Under the pieces are notes generated by a model, which saw only the letters and a list, made by a program, of their open reading frames with translations, made no database searches and was not told the DNA's origin. From contig JAJEKV010000096.1 in the NCBI GenBank assembly GCA_021234155.1, positions 229,501-293,500 on the forward strand: a DNA stretch of 64,000 nt, in the 5' to 3' direction. Below, one piece after another: positions 23,001 to 33,110 of the stretch (positions are counted from its first letter, which is position 1; each line of letters begins with the position of its first letter). A program made the translations under genes and the position numbers. Origin of the DNA: Isoetes taiwanensis. Taxonomy: Eukaryota > Streptophyta > Lycopodiopsida > Isoetales > Isoetaceae.

Positions 23001-23786
23001 ATCATGTATCACGGTTGTTTACAACACTTATAATTCCCAAATGCAAGCACCAAAAGAACAATGCAATAGTTTTCCAAGCAGCATTGCAAAAAGTAGCTCT
23101 GTTTGCAGCAAATCCCATGAAGGATGATGCAATTACCTCCCTGGGCCTATGAAAAAATTAAAAACTTTGTGGAAAGAAATGCCGGGATCCTAGTGGCATA
23201 TATATGTACATTAGCATTCTTGGATGAATCATATCCTGGATGAGTACTCTTAACCGGATAACCTTGGGAAAGTATGCTAAAGCCTGAAAAACTTTTAAAA
23301 CATTGGAAGTTTATTCTTTGGATGATATTTTGTCAAGGTCCTGCTGAAGCTCCAACCATAAGTTTTGCGGGGACAGGTAAGAATTTAGTTACAAAATTCA
23401 TAGCAATCACACCAGGCATAGCCTTTGACAACTAACATTCCCCAAGAAATACATATGTAGAACTTCTAAATCTTACCTGAATTTGTAAGGCACAAAGGCC
23501 TTCTAGAAGGAAAAGATCTGATATAACATAAGCTCCAAGCAAGATCCTCCAAACCACTGCTCCTATCACGAGTTCTGCTGCAAAAGCATCCAGCATATGC
23601 CATGGATGCCAGGGCATCACAACATGCTTCTTTGCTGGGGGAATCATAGTGAGAAACATTCAGGCTCGTACAAGGGGCGCCCAAATCTTTTAAGCTGCTA
23701 CACACGACAGACCCGTCATTTGTGGCCCTTGCAACGGAGCAAAGTGCTCCGACCAAAACCAGAGCCGCCCACCATCTGTTTCTCAT
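20082..23786 (-). CDS. CRCK-like receptor-like Ser/Thr kinase, seven exons
   Basis: Exons on the minus strand: 23477-23786, 22516-22731, 21852-22072, 21015-21183, 20865-20954, 20482-20780, 20082-20402. All junctions are GT-AG, the phases agree, and the total is 1626 nt (541 aa). The start is the ATG at 23786; the frame upstream lacks another ATG. Residues 1-21 form a signal peptide. A Cys-rich ectodomain ([15 protein letters not shown]) and one membrane helix (about 144-165) follow. The kinase domain has the Gly-rich loop GHGGSG (about 224-229), VAVK Lys245, HRD 341-343 (HRDIKSTN), DFG 361-363 and [10 protein letters not shown]. The region from [15 protein letters not shown] through [18 protein letters not shown] most resembles calmodulin-binding receptor-like kinases (CRCK). 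The tail is Pro/Arg-rich. It should be a plasma-membrane signalling kinase. The gene appears intact; the ligand is unknown. Assignment to CRCK rests on remembered family similarity. Confidence 0.9.
21620..21773. repeat. 76-bp tandem duplication inside an intron
   Basis: The block starting TATATGGCTTTTGTATCATT occurs at 21621 and again at 21697, continuing to CCATCAAGTAC, with one or two differences. It lies in the third intron (between the exons at 21852 and 21183) of the kinase gene and does not touch coding sequence. It looks recent. Confidence 0.9.
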
Positions 23787-25859
23787 TGCAGATTGTAACA
23801 AAACTTACGGGATTACAGACAACTCATCCTACACAATAATAAGAGTCTACAGACCCATTCAACGGGCCGCTTTCTTCGAGGAATGTTACCAAACATTGAC
23901 CTGATCAGGTCTGGCCGGCGAAGGACACAAAACAACCCAATTTCTACTTTGCGAAGATCCGTCTTCTATGGAGAATAGGGTACATAATTGAGAAGAAAAG
24001 CCTGACTATATTGGACGGCAAAGGGATACAGCTAGTTAGAATCAACATTTTGGATCAGATCTGGACTATTTGACACCATCAACTGGGTCGGAAATTGTGA
24101 CGCGGCTTGTTGCACTAAGTCATGGTCTTGCTTTGAAATTGCTACGGTTTCAGATTTCAAGGAGTTGACCTTTTCCTTTGTGTATATATTGTTAAATGTC
24201 GTTATTTCCGCCTCTGAATTTTCTGGTTGAGTTCTAAAGGTTCTGGCCAATTTCATTCGAAATGGTGCCCTTATAAATCAAATCTGATGCACTAGAAACC
24301 ACCAATAGCTTGTGTTATATCCCTTTTTGTAGTTGCTAAGAGTTCACCACGAAGAGGCTATGCATGCTCATTTTTTATGACCAAGACCTCAAGTGCAACC
24401 CTACCAGTCTAGTGAACCATATCTAGATATTAAATTGGACTTTTTCGGCAAGTGGAAAACCTTCTCAGTATCATCCCCCCTTCCCTTTTCATTCCAACAA
24501 TTCCATGAAACAAAGCAAACTAGAATTGGCATTGAAAAAGTCGTTTTCCTATATTTTCCCATGTACCATCTTGGCATGCATGCTATGATCCTTGAAGACC
24601 TTACGAGTGGCTTTGGGTGATTCTTCTAGGGATCATGACCCTCCTCTAATTCTTGATCCTTACCCTCATAATTCTTTTAGATGACAAATTCTGAGTTATC
24701 AAATGCTTCGTTTGAAATCGGGATGAGATTTTATGAATGTGATGGTGTGCACAACACAATGCATGTTGGTTCCAAGGATTAGAACTTTGAAGCTTCTGTG
24801 TTAGGCTAATTTTTGTAGAAGAAGCTTGTGGTATGGAGTTTGCATAGTAAAGCTTCTGTAATATCGACAACCTATGGGTGTTCCTTGCTTGAACTTTAAT
24901 ATTGCTAGATTAAAAAGGCCAAAGTCTCCAACCTACCCTATTTCTTTTTAGGACGAAGAATAGTCTGGACAGATATTAATTTGGTTTTCCATTACTTGAA
25001 CTATGTCATTCGTAATTGATGCTGATATGAGGTAAGACATCAACCAATTCCGCTCACTATAAGTAATGGCAGCATTCAAGCCAAGTAATATCTTTTGCTT
25101 TGCCCTTCTCTAGGTCTGAATTTGAATAGAATATGATCATAAACTTTGTCTTCTCTTTTAGAGTAGGATCAAATTCCTAGAATTTCAATCACTTAGTGGA
25201 CGTCTTTACTGCACTAGGGCGAACAACTTATTTGGTTTGTAGATTGCAATGTTTGGCAAAAAGTTTCAAGAAAATTTTGTTAATTCAACAAATAGAGTGA
25301 ATCTAGTAGAAACACAATGTTCCAGTTATAACTGTTATGACTTTGTTGGTGGTTGTCACCAGTTCCAGGGATCCTTGCAACCTATTTTATGAAAGCTTGC
25401 AACTAATGGTTCTCATGTATATCAATCATCTACGAATATTTACTTACAAATGCAGAGAAGGAGCTAGTCTGCCTCTACTAGAGAGTCTACAGAAAGGGGC
25501 TAATCTACCAGCTTGCCCCCATAACTCGTCCGCTTCATATAGTTGTCATAATCATATACCCCATATGTTTGTTCGTTGGTTGGACGTAAAAAATGCAGGC
25601 TTCAACATTTCAAGAAATATGGCAGAGTTCTCTTTGTTGAGTTGTTTGGGATGAGCTTCATAAAGGTCAAAACATTGACAAAGGGCCGCGAACATGTCTT
25701 TTTTGTTGAAATCTCTTTCTTAAAACTGAGTTTATCATCGCCTGAAGATCTTCAGGTGTACGTCGACAAACACATGAAAAAAAAAAGTGGTTAGCATTTC
25801 TGTCTGTGTTCTCCATGTCTTTATGAAAAATTTCTAACCTTATTCATCTTTTGTAGGAC
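23787..25859. other. upstream region of the kinase gene, no supported gene
   Basis: Holds the 5' leader and promoter of the kinase gene (minus strand). A 74-codon minus-strand ORF at 24032-24256 has ordinary composition but no domain or partner. At 25576-25794 an ORF of 72 codons (GRKKCRLQHFKKYGRVLFVE) may be an upstream piece of the broken gene at 25.9 kb. Otherwise nothing is seen. Confidence 0.4.
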
Positions 25860-26690
25860 TTGCTCATAATCATGAACAATGTGTTCCAATCCACTTCGAA
25901 AGAGCTTCCCACGGATGCAGGTGAGGAGAGACCAGAAAGTCCATCCAATGAAGAAGAAGTCATTATTTCCAGTTCAGAGTCAGAGAAGGAAGAGACAGAG
26001 GAGACAGTTTTGCCTAAGCCTAAAAGGCAAAGAATGTCTCAGATGAAGAAAGGTTCTTCTTCAGTGGCCGCCCCCATAAAGAAAGGATCTAAGTCCTCAG
26101 GTGGCCGTAGCGCACTTGGTACGTAGATTGCTGACCGGGATAAGGACGTGGCATCGAAGATGCTAGAAGAAATTGAAGGGAGGTGTCGTTTCCCTAAAGT
26201 CATGCATCTACAGGTTGATGTGTCAAGTTGTGCCCAAAGAATGAAAAGGGTGAAAGAATGCTGCAGGTAAGGCCAATTTATTCTAGCCATCTGAGTGCAT
26301 TAAAGGAGTGAATCCGTGACAGGCCAATTGCTGCGACCGCCCCTCATATCTGCATTGTCGAACCATCCCAGTGCCCATGCATTCGTAAAGGAGGAAGATG
26401 AGATCTACAAGTATTACGTCCTGGGTGGGATACACAGCTTTAAGGCCAGACGACAATTATACAGAGAGACAAAGAATCACTGCTTCTCTCAGATTTTTGC
26501 TTTCGTCTATGTTGAAGTCACTGACACAGAAGCTAAGCTTTTGGAAATGAGCCATAATTTTGATAACTAGTATAAAATGAGCAGGAGCTTCATAGATAAA
26601 ATCATATTCATGCACAAGGAATATGAAATATTTAGAAGCCAATACAAGGACAATGTCATCAGCAAAGACCAGACTCTGCACCTATAACTG
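25860..26690 (+). pseudogene. broken ORF with acidic/basic linker and ParB/Srx-like motif
   Basis: The coding line starts after a ttgtag acceptor-like site. It gives an acidic linker (NEEEVIISSSESEKEETEE), a nuclear-signal-like KPKRQR and a Lys/Ser-rich stretch, then after a TAG (26125) a helical segment (KDVASKMLEEIEGRC). In another frame (26316-26570) comes YKYYVLGGIHSFKARRQLY, ending in SHNFDN-stop. V/L-GG-x-HS-xxA resembles the phosphoryl/nucleotide-binding loop of ParB/sulfiredoxin-fold domains. At least three breaks are visible. Possibly a relic of a transposon accessory gene. The domain call is tentative. Confidence 0.35.
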
Positions 26691-26699
26691 AAAGAGCAG

Positions 26700-27440
26700 T
26701 GTGCGACAAAATGATGCATGACGTACTCAACCAGTGATGTTCAGTAGTCTCTGGCCAAATATGATAATTACTCCAGCTTGCTTTCTGCCATGGTCGGGTA
26801 TATATTCTACTTGAAGTTTTTTTAGCTTAGTTAAACTTTAACCTCGAGCCCATACGCATATAGACTGAGATCCTAACCTCAATGTTCTGCAGCTCCTTTT
26901 GGTATACTTCTGCCACAAGGTCCACAATTCTTGCTTGAAAGTGGGTTTGATTTCCTTCAGATTTATCTTCCTATTATGAAGAGTTGACCTTAATTTGCTT
27001 TGGTTTTTTTCCAAGAAGATGGCAAATATGGAATTTTCCAAATTCAAACTCTGTTCTAGCAAAGGCCCGCATAAAAATCACATGAATTAGAAACACAAAG
27101 TAGCAAAAGAAAATTCTTGCATGTCAGGAATCCATTAAGCAAGCTAGTGGCTTTAAGATTATAGCAAGTGGGTTCTATTAAGCAAGCAACTAAAAGGTCA
27201 AGCAAGCGGCTTCGAATATAGTGAGCGGCTTCCAGTGGAGTTTGAAATGCAAGAAAAGTAAAAGTTGCTAGCCCAATCAAATCATCCTCTGCATGTTTGA
27301 CCATTTCTCGTGCAGAAATCGAAGCTCTGCTACAGCCTGCACTAGACCGTACCTGACACTTCATACTGGTCGTCGCCAAACTTCAATACGTTGTACAGCC
27401 CATCGAGCAAGCAAACCAACACCGAAATATAGGTGCTAAT
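26700..27440. other. no supported gene
   Basis: Two short minus-strand ORFs (26838-27062 and 27056-27379) have no recognisable domain and no splice context. Nothing else is seen. Confidence 0.4.
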
Positions 27441-27656
27441 GACATGCTAAAATTTTGCATTCTTGCACTGCGACTCGCATGAAACCAACAAAGCGCCCGA
27501 TAGATAGGCTTCTCATTCATCTCAGCAGATTTTCTACAATGGTGGATAGTGGGTAGCCGCACACATGCGAACTACCCACAAAAAATAAAGGGAAAATCCA
27601 ATTATATCGCTTGGACCCCAAAAATACGATGCTAACAGATGTTTGGTTGGTGTACC

Positions 27657-27737
27657 TGCCGAAAGCTTATCACCGGGATTAAAAAACCCCGCCCTTTCGG
27701 GTTTTCGAGGAAAAACCCTAGTGATAAACCTTCGGCA
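27657..27737 (-). ncRNA. structured motif copy A (possible three-way-junction RNA)
   Basis: On the minus strand an outer stem (TGCCGAAGGTTTATCAC with GTGATAAGCTTTCGGCA, few mismatches) encloses two hairpins: GGGTTTTTCCTCGAAAACCC and CGGGGTTTTTTAATCCCG. The same core occurs at 28911-28991 and 39999-40063 with different outer stems. It could be a SINE or LINE 3' structure. Transcription is not shown by sequence alone. Confidence 0.4.
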
Positions 27738-28712
27738 AGGGGCTTAGACAAACGCTAGGCAGAGAAATCGCTCCCAAAAACCTACGAATGGAGGTGTCGA
27801 AACAGATGCCGCTCGCCAACCTGTACCTGCACATCACCAACACCAAAAAACAAAACAAAACAAACCTCCCAGAGTGGAGGGGCTGATTACGCGCGTGCCA
27901 CGCGACAAATATAATAAACAAAGAAGGGGGAGGGTGGGTTCAAAGAGAAATAGGTACTGCTGAGAGAAGAGGAGGCGCCGATGAAACGTCGATGAAGAAT
28001 TCCGCAATAAGTAGCAAACGCCCAACCTGATGAACGGCCCAAAACGCATGCGATGCATGCATGCGACGCATGCAATGCATGCATGCTCGTCTTGAGCAAG
28101 AATGCCGATTAAATACGCCGAATCGACGACATTCTTGCACCGCGACCGCATGAAACCAACAAAGCGCCCGAATACCAAAGGACTTCCCTTAACAAACTAG
28201 GATCGAGGGCGAAAGGTCACGCGGATGAAGGCTAAAGGCCGGAAAAGACAGCAAGAAAGCAACGCCAAATTGGCCAAACCAGGCAGGAAGAAGCCCCTCC
28301 TCTGCCTGGAAACAATTCAAAGAGAAATAGGTACTCTTTGAGAGAAGAGGAAGCCAGATGAAACGCCGATGAAGAATTCGCAATAAGTAGCAAACGCCCA
28401 ACCTGATGAAGCGGCCCAAAACGCATCACGATGCATGCATGCGGCGCTTGTAATGCATGCATGCTTCGCTTTGAGCAAGAATGCCGATTCGCCACGAATC
28501 GACGACATTCTTGCACTGCGACTCGCATGAAACCAACAAAGCGCCCGAATACCAAAGGACTTCCTTAACAAACTAGGATCGAGGACGAAGGTCACAGGAT
28601 GAAGGTTAAAGGCCGGAAAAGACAGCAAGAAAGCAACGCCAAATTGGCCAAACCAGGCAGGAAGAAGCCCCTCCTCTGCCTGGAAACAATTCAAAGAGAA
28701 ATAGGTACTTCA

Positions 28713-28786
28713 AGAAATCTGCTGAGATGAATGAGAAGCCTATCTATCGGGATAGATAGGCTTCTCATTCATCTCAGCAGATTTCT
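28713..28786. repeat. perfect inverted repeat, 36-bp arms, 2-bp spacer
   Basis: The left arm at 28713-28748 (starts AGAAATCTGCTGAGATGAAT) is the exact reverse complement of 28751-28786, with GG between. The right arm is the normal start of block X; the left arm is the same sequence turned around at the block junction. It can form a cruciform or hairpin. Confidence 0.95.
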
Positions 28787-28910
28787 ACAATGGTGGACAG
28801 TGGATAACCGCACACATGTGAACTATCCACAAAAAATAAAGGGAAAATCCAATTATATCATTTGGACCCCAAAACAAATACAATGCTAATAGATGAGTGG
28901 CTGATGTATC

Positions 28911-28991
28911 TGCCGAAAGCTTATCACCGGGATTAAAAAACCCCGCCCTTTCGGGTTTTCGAGGAAAAACCCTAGTGATAAGCCTTCGGCA
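28911..28991 (-). ncRNA. structured motif copy B
   Basis: Same core as copy A. In the outer stem one base differs (CCTTCGG preceded by AAG rather than AAA), which improves pairing with CTTATCAC on the other side. Confidence 0.4.
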
Positions 28992-29815
28992 AGGGGCTTA
29001 GACAAACGTAAGGCATAGAATCGCTCCCAAAAACCCGCGCATGGAGAAGTCAAAACGGATGGCGCTCGCCAACCTGTACCTGCACATCACCAACAACAAA
29101 CGAGAAACATACCAAAGAATAGCATCACCCAGTGGGTGGAAAAAAAGCATCACCCACCGGATGGAAAAACATGATAAACATAACTCGTACAAAAAAGAAT
29201 AAACAAAGAAGGGGGGGAGGGTGGGTTCAAAGAGAAAAAGGTACTGCTGAGAGAAGAGGAAGCGCCGATGAAACGTCGAGGAAGAATTCCGCAATAAGTA
29301 GCAAACGCCCAACCCGACGAAACGGCCCAAAACGCGCATGTGATGCATGCATGCGACGCGATGTATGCATGCATGCTGCGTCTTGAGCAAGAATGCCGAT
29401 TCGCTACGCCGAATCGACGACATTCTTGCAATCGCGACTGCATGAAACCAACAAAGCGCCCGAATACCAAAGGACTTCCTTAACAAACTAGGATCGAGGA
29501 CGAAGGTCACAGGATGAAGGCTCAAGGCCGGAAAAGACAGCAGGAAAGCAACGCCAAATTGGCCAAACCAGGCAGGAAGAAGCCCCTCCCCTGCCTGGAA
29601 ACAAATTCAAAGAGAAAAAGGTACTGCTGAGAGAAGAGGAAGCGCCGATGAAACGTCGAGGAAGAATTCCGCAATAAGTAGCAAACGCCCAACCTGACGA
29701 ACGGCCCAAAACGCATGCGATGCATGCATGCGACGCATGCAATGCATGCATGCTCGTCTTGAGCAAGAATGCCGATTCGCTACGCGAATCGACGACATTT
29801 TTATACACCTCCATT

Positions 29816-30957
29816 AAAAAAACACCTACCATTAATTTGCATTATTTGCAGCAAAAGCTACGTAGCTTGACTACAGCTTGGTATGCCCATTTCAGTTAGT
29901 AACTATCTTTCTCAGTGAGGTTTCATCTTCTATTTGTCTGCATGTTATTGTGCTTTATAGGAGATGTCGCTAAAATCTTCTAAGATCATAATCATAAAAT
30001 CATAATCAGTCCTTTTATGTTTATTATTATTTGCTCTGTGGCTAGGCATAAAATTAGGTTGTTTAGCCAATATGGCTTGCCCTGTAATGTCTTGATTGTT
30101 TCTTCAGCATACAAATAAAAATTGAACAAGTACATTTCAGTGGTTTACAATTGTTTGTGGAGTTATTACTACTTAAACAAAATGTGCCTCTAAATGCGGT
30201 TCCTTATAGCAATTATTGATGATAAAAGGTTGTCCCTGCTTATTATTTTTTTGAACACCTTGCAAACAAAAGCTCATCTTGCAAAACTGTGCTTCAATTA
30301 TGCAAGATGTTTAGGGCATCTCATTTTTTTCATGCTTTCACATGCACATTTTTGTCTATCATGAACAACTTACACATCATAACCATTTTGGGATGTGAAT
30401 TGACATATAGCATATATAGTGGCCATCTTTGAGAAGTAAAAGACATCTAAGTGTTAACCAACTTCTCTCAAAATCAAAAACTGGTTTTTAAATAATCGTC
30501 TAGGGCACCCATAGATCATGTTTCCTCATAAGTTTGAATTTCATCGAATTGCAACGATATGGTATAAGTGTTCTTGGTTGAACATCCTCATATATTACAC
30601 AACATTCCAATTCTCTCTTCATAATTAGTGACTTAATGTTCTCTGTATTTGTTTGAGCATATTTTATTTTATGTAATTGTCCTACCTATAGTCTCTCCTT
30701 GCTTTGTCATTAGAACTACTAAGTTCTAAGGCACAAACCCATAGCGGTTTAGTTAGGGTTTACACTTTTAGCATTGAGGGTTTAGGGTTATATGTTTATA
30801 GGCTATACAAATTTAAGGTTCATGTGCTAACATAATACATATATAATGCACATACAGTACAAACTCCGTTGAAAGACATATACCCACTATAACCTCTCGC
30901 CCAAGCTTACCACTATAGTCAGTAATATTTATTCAATCCAGACACAAATACTCTGCT
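29816..30957. other. no gene seen
   Basis: AT-rich intergenic DNA. TTTAGGG-like words begin near 30755 (GGTTTAGTTAGGGTTTACAC, GAGGGTTTAGGGTTATATG). No ORF of note. Confidence 0.5.
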
Positions 30958-31091
30958 CGGCATTGGATTATGGGTTAAGGATTTAAGCTCTACAGGTTTA
31001 GAGTTTCGGGTTTAGGTTTTTAGGGGTTTGTGGGTTTTTATGGTTTGAGGACCATACCATAAATTAAACAACTAAAAGGACGTAATGTAGA
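30958..31091. repeat. host tandem-repeat unit, left of the gypsy insertion
   Basis: Contains AAGCTCTACAGGTTTAGAG, degenerate TTTAGGG words, and ends AAAGGACGTAATGTAGA. The same unit recurs after the retrotransposon at about 37106-37210 (AAGCTCTACTGGTTTAGAG to AAGGACATAACATA), so the target was already a tandem repeat. Confidence 0.75.
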
Positions 31092-31568
31092 TGTTATGAA
31101 CATGTTAAAATACATGGGGCAAGGTAAACTAAATTAAAAATCGTTAGCTATGCAAATAAATCCCTCATTAATGGGTGAAGTGGCATGGCCCGATTAGATG
31201 GGCAAGCCAACAACCATCGGGCTGGGTTGCGGCGCAGGCAGCCTCTCGGATCTGCCTTCTGAGGCATCGATTAGATCCTAAGAGGGATCTAGAAGCAGGG
31301 CTGATCGATTTGGCCAAATCGGCCCCTGGGCTTCAAGGGGAGCTCTTCATATTCCCATTGCATGCCTTGTATAGAAAACCCATATTTTTCCAAAGGGGGT
31401 AGCAGACTGTAACCTTAGCCGTTCTTGATCAATTCTATAAGCGCCAGCATCAATCTGAGTCTTCAGGGAGGCTTGAAACGTCGTGGAAGAATCAGGGATT
31501 CCGAGGGCAGAGGCGGAAGGTGTAGATTGATGCGCTTTGTAGCTTCTTTGAAGCCAAGATCCATTTCA
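31092..31568 (+). repeat. 5' LTR of the gypsy element
   Basis: 477 bp, TG...CA. It matches 36617-37059 along its length, with extra bases in the first 120 bp and around a TATA-like TTGTATAGAAAACCC (about 31368). Confidence 0.88.
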
Positions 31569-31569
31569 T

Positions 31570-31581
31570 TGGTATCAGAGC
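31570..31581 (+). other. primer-binding site (initiator tRNA-Met type)
   Basis: TGGTATCAGAGC lies two bases after the 5' LTR. It is complementary to the 3' end of plant initiator methionine tRNA, the usual primer of plant LTR retrotransposons. Confidence 0.92.
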
Positions 31582-31598
31582 CTAAGTTTGAGGCTGAT

Positions 31599-33110
31599 AT
31601 GGAGAGGGAAATTATGGCAGAAGATCCCCTCATGGGCCTGGCTTCCCTTATCCCAGAAGAAAAAGAAGACCTTCTTGATGATCTTGCTCCTACGGAAGAA
31701 GAAGTGAGGGAATTAAATGAACTCACCCCCAAATTCCATCAGGAAGGATGAGATAATCAGCAAGTGCATGATCAAGAAGTAGAACTTGCAGTTCAGGATT
31801 CCCCATGCACACCAGAAAAGTTAGAAGATCCTGATCCTTTCAACTTTCAAGGGGAGTTGGATTATGCCAAAGCAAGAATCCGTGAATTGATGGGGCAGGT
31901 TGCAGAAACAAAGATTGAGCAAGCACATACTAATCAATTGCTCAAGAGTTTGCAACTCCAATTAACCAAGCAAGCTAATGATGCAGCAGAAAGAGAGAAG
32001 AAATTATTTGATACCATAGCTCGATTATTGGCAAGGGGCCCAGGGGGCACCACCAATGGGGGACCTAATCAAGCTCAGGGAGCCCAAGTTAACTAGGCTC
32101 AGGGAGCTCGGGTAAAGGTCTTAACCTAAGCAAACCCCTCTCATGTAAACCCAACTGTTGTTGCAAACCAGACTAGCCAAGCTCAAGGGACTGTGGCTAG
32201 GACGATGGATGCAAATCCCAATGAGGGAGTAGAAGTCCTGGCAAACTTATCTCTTGAGGAGGTTAAGGGGCTAGAAAAGAGGGATCATACTGAATTCTAT
32301 GCCACTGAGTTAGCAGAACAAACCATTCAGTGGCTTAACTGGTTAGAGACCTATTTTCAAGCCACCAAGAAGGGAGATGCAGCCAGGGTGCTGCATGCTG
32401 CTCTTCAGTTGCGAGGGGCTGCTTCTTCTTGGTGGGGGATCCTCATGGGTAGAGGAGTAGAGATTAATAGTTGGGCAGACTTTTGCAAATTCTTTAAGCA
32501 AGAATAAGCCCCTCACCATGATGAACATCATGCACTGATCCAGCTTAAAAGCATCAGGCAAAGGGACACCTTACAGCAATACATCAACACTTTAAGAGGT
32601 GTATTTGCAAGGATCAAGGAAATGCTAGCACGGATGCAAGTAAGTTATTTTGAAGATGGGCTTCGAAATCATAGCCTTAGGGCACATATCAGGCAGGTAA
32701 ATCCAGAGGATTTTGAGTCTACAGTGTCCCTAGTACGCGCATTAACAAGCTCCCCAAGAGAAGAAGGGGAGGAAGAGAGCAAGAAAGCTCGTCACTTCCA
32801 AGAATGAAAGCAAAGAAAACTTGAAAATAAGCAAGGAGGGTCAAATAAAAGGGCTAGAATAGCCCAAGTTAACCCTCCAAGCAATGATAAAGGCAAAGGG
32901 GATGCCTCTTCAGGGAAGAAGTCCACTAAGCCATTTGCTTGTTACAATTGCGGTGCAAAGGGGCATATGGCCAGGGATTGCCCAGAACCCCATAAGGACA
33001 AGAAGGCGATGGCCGCTACAACCAAACAAGTTGAAGGGGGAACCAAGCAACCCTCCGCCATAGCTCAGGGAGAGCCCAGTTCGGTAAGTAAGAAAAACTT
33101 TGTCGGGCAA
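31599..33110 (+). pseudogene. gypsy gag with zinc knuckle, broken
   Basis: The start ATG at 31599 opens MEREIMAEDPLMGLASLIP; the frame hits TGA at 31749 and TAG near 32094. The Retrotrans_gag region follows (WLNWLETYFQATKKGDAAR, then AASSWWGIL) at about 32325-32440, with TAA at 32505. A CCHC knuckle CYNCGAKGHMARDC lies at about 32938-32980. It packages the element RNA in active relatives. It has at least four premature stops. Confidence 0.82.

Larger units (their letters stand above)
27455..29815. repeat. complex repeat cluster with GCATGC palindromes
   Basis: Two block types alternate. Block X (about 27509-27850 and 28750-29100) begins GATAGATAGGCTTCTCATTC and contains the folded motif. Block Y (starting near 27940, 28320, 29230 and 29610; landmark GAAGAATTCCGCAATAAGTA) contains a GCATGCATGC-rich palindromic stretch, an imperfect hairpin GATTCG..CGAATC and a downstream piece (ACCAACAAAGCGCCCGAATA). 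Long minus-strand open frames across the cluster repeat with the blocks and have no domain; I treat them as chance. The blocks probably derive from one or two non-autonomous elements duplicated in place. Confidence 0.8.

Noticed and set aside
23787-23801. Five extra residues at the start of the receptor-like kinase
   Set aside because: The codon at 23801 is TTG, not ATG; the ATG at 23786 directly precedes a good signal peptide.
24032-24256. A 74-codon minus-strand ORF upstream of the receptor-like kinase
   Set aside because: No domain, no clear splice links and no partner; could be chance or 5' leader sequence.
27056-27379. A 107-codon minus-strand ORF
   Set aside because: No domain and no flanking splice or promoter support; adjoins the repeat cluster.
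27455-29815. CRISPR-like array in the regular repeats at 27-30 kb or in the palindromes at 5.9-9.3 kb
   Set aside because: The genome is eukaryotic, repeats are variable, spacers are themselves repeated, and no cas gene is present.
27718-29832. A set of 60-175-codon minus-strand ORFs across the repeat cluster
   Set aside because: They recur only because the DNA blocks recur, shift frame between copies, start mostly without ATG and have no domain.
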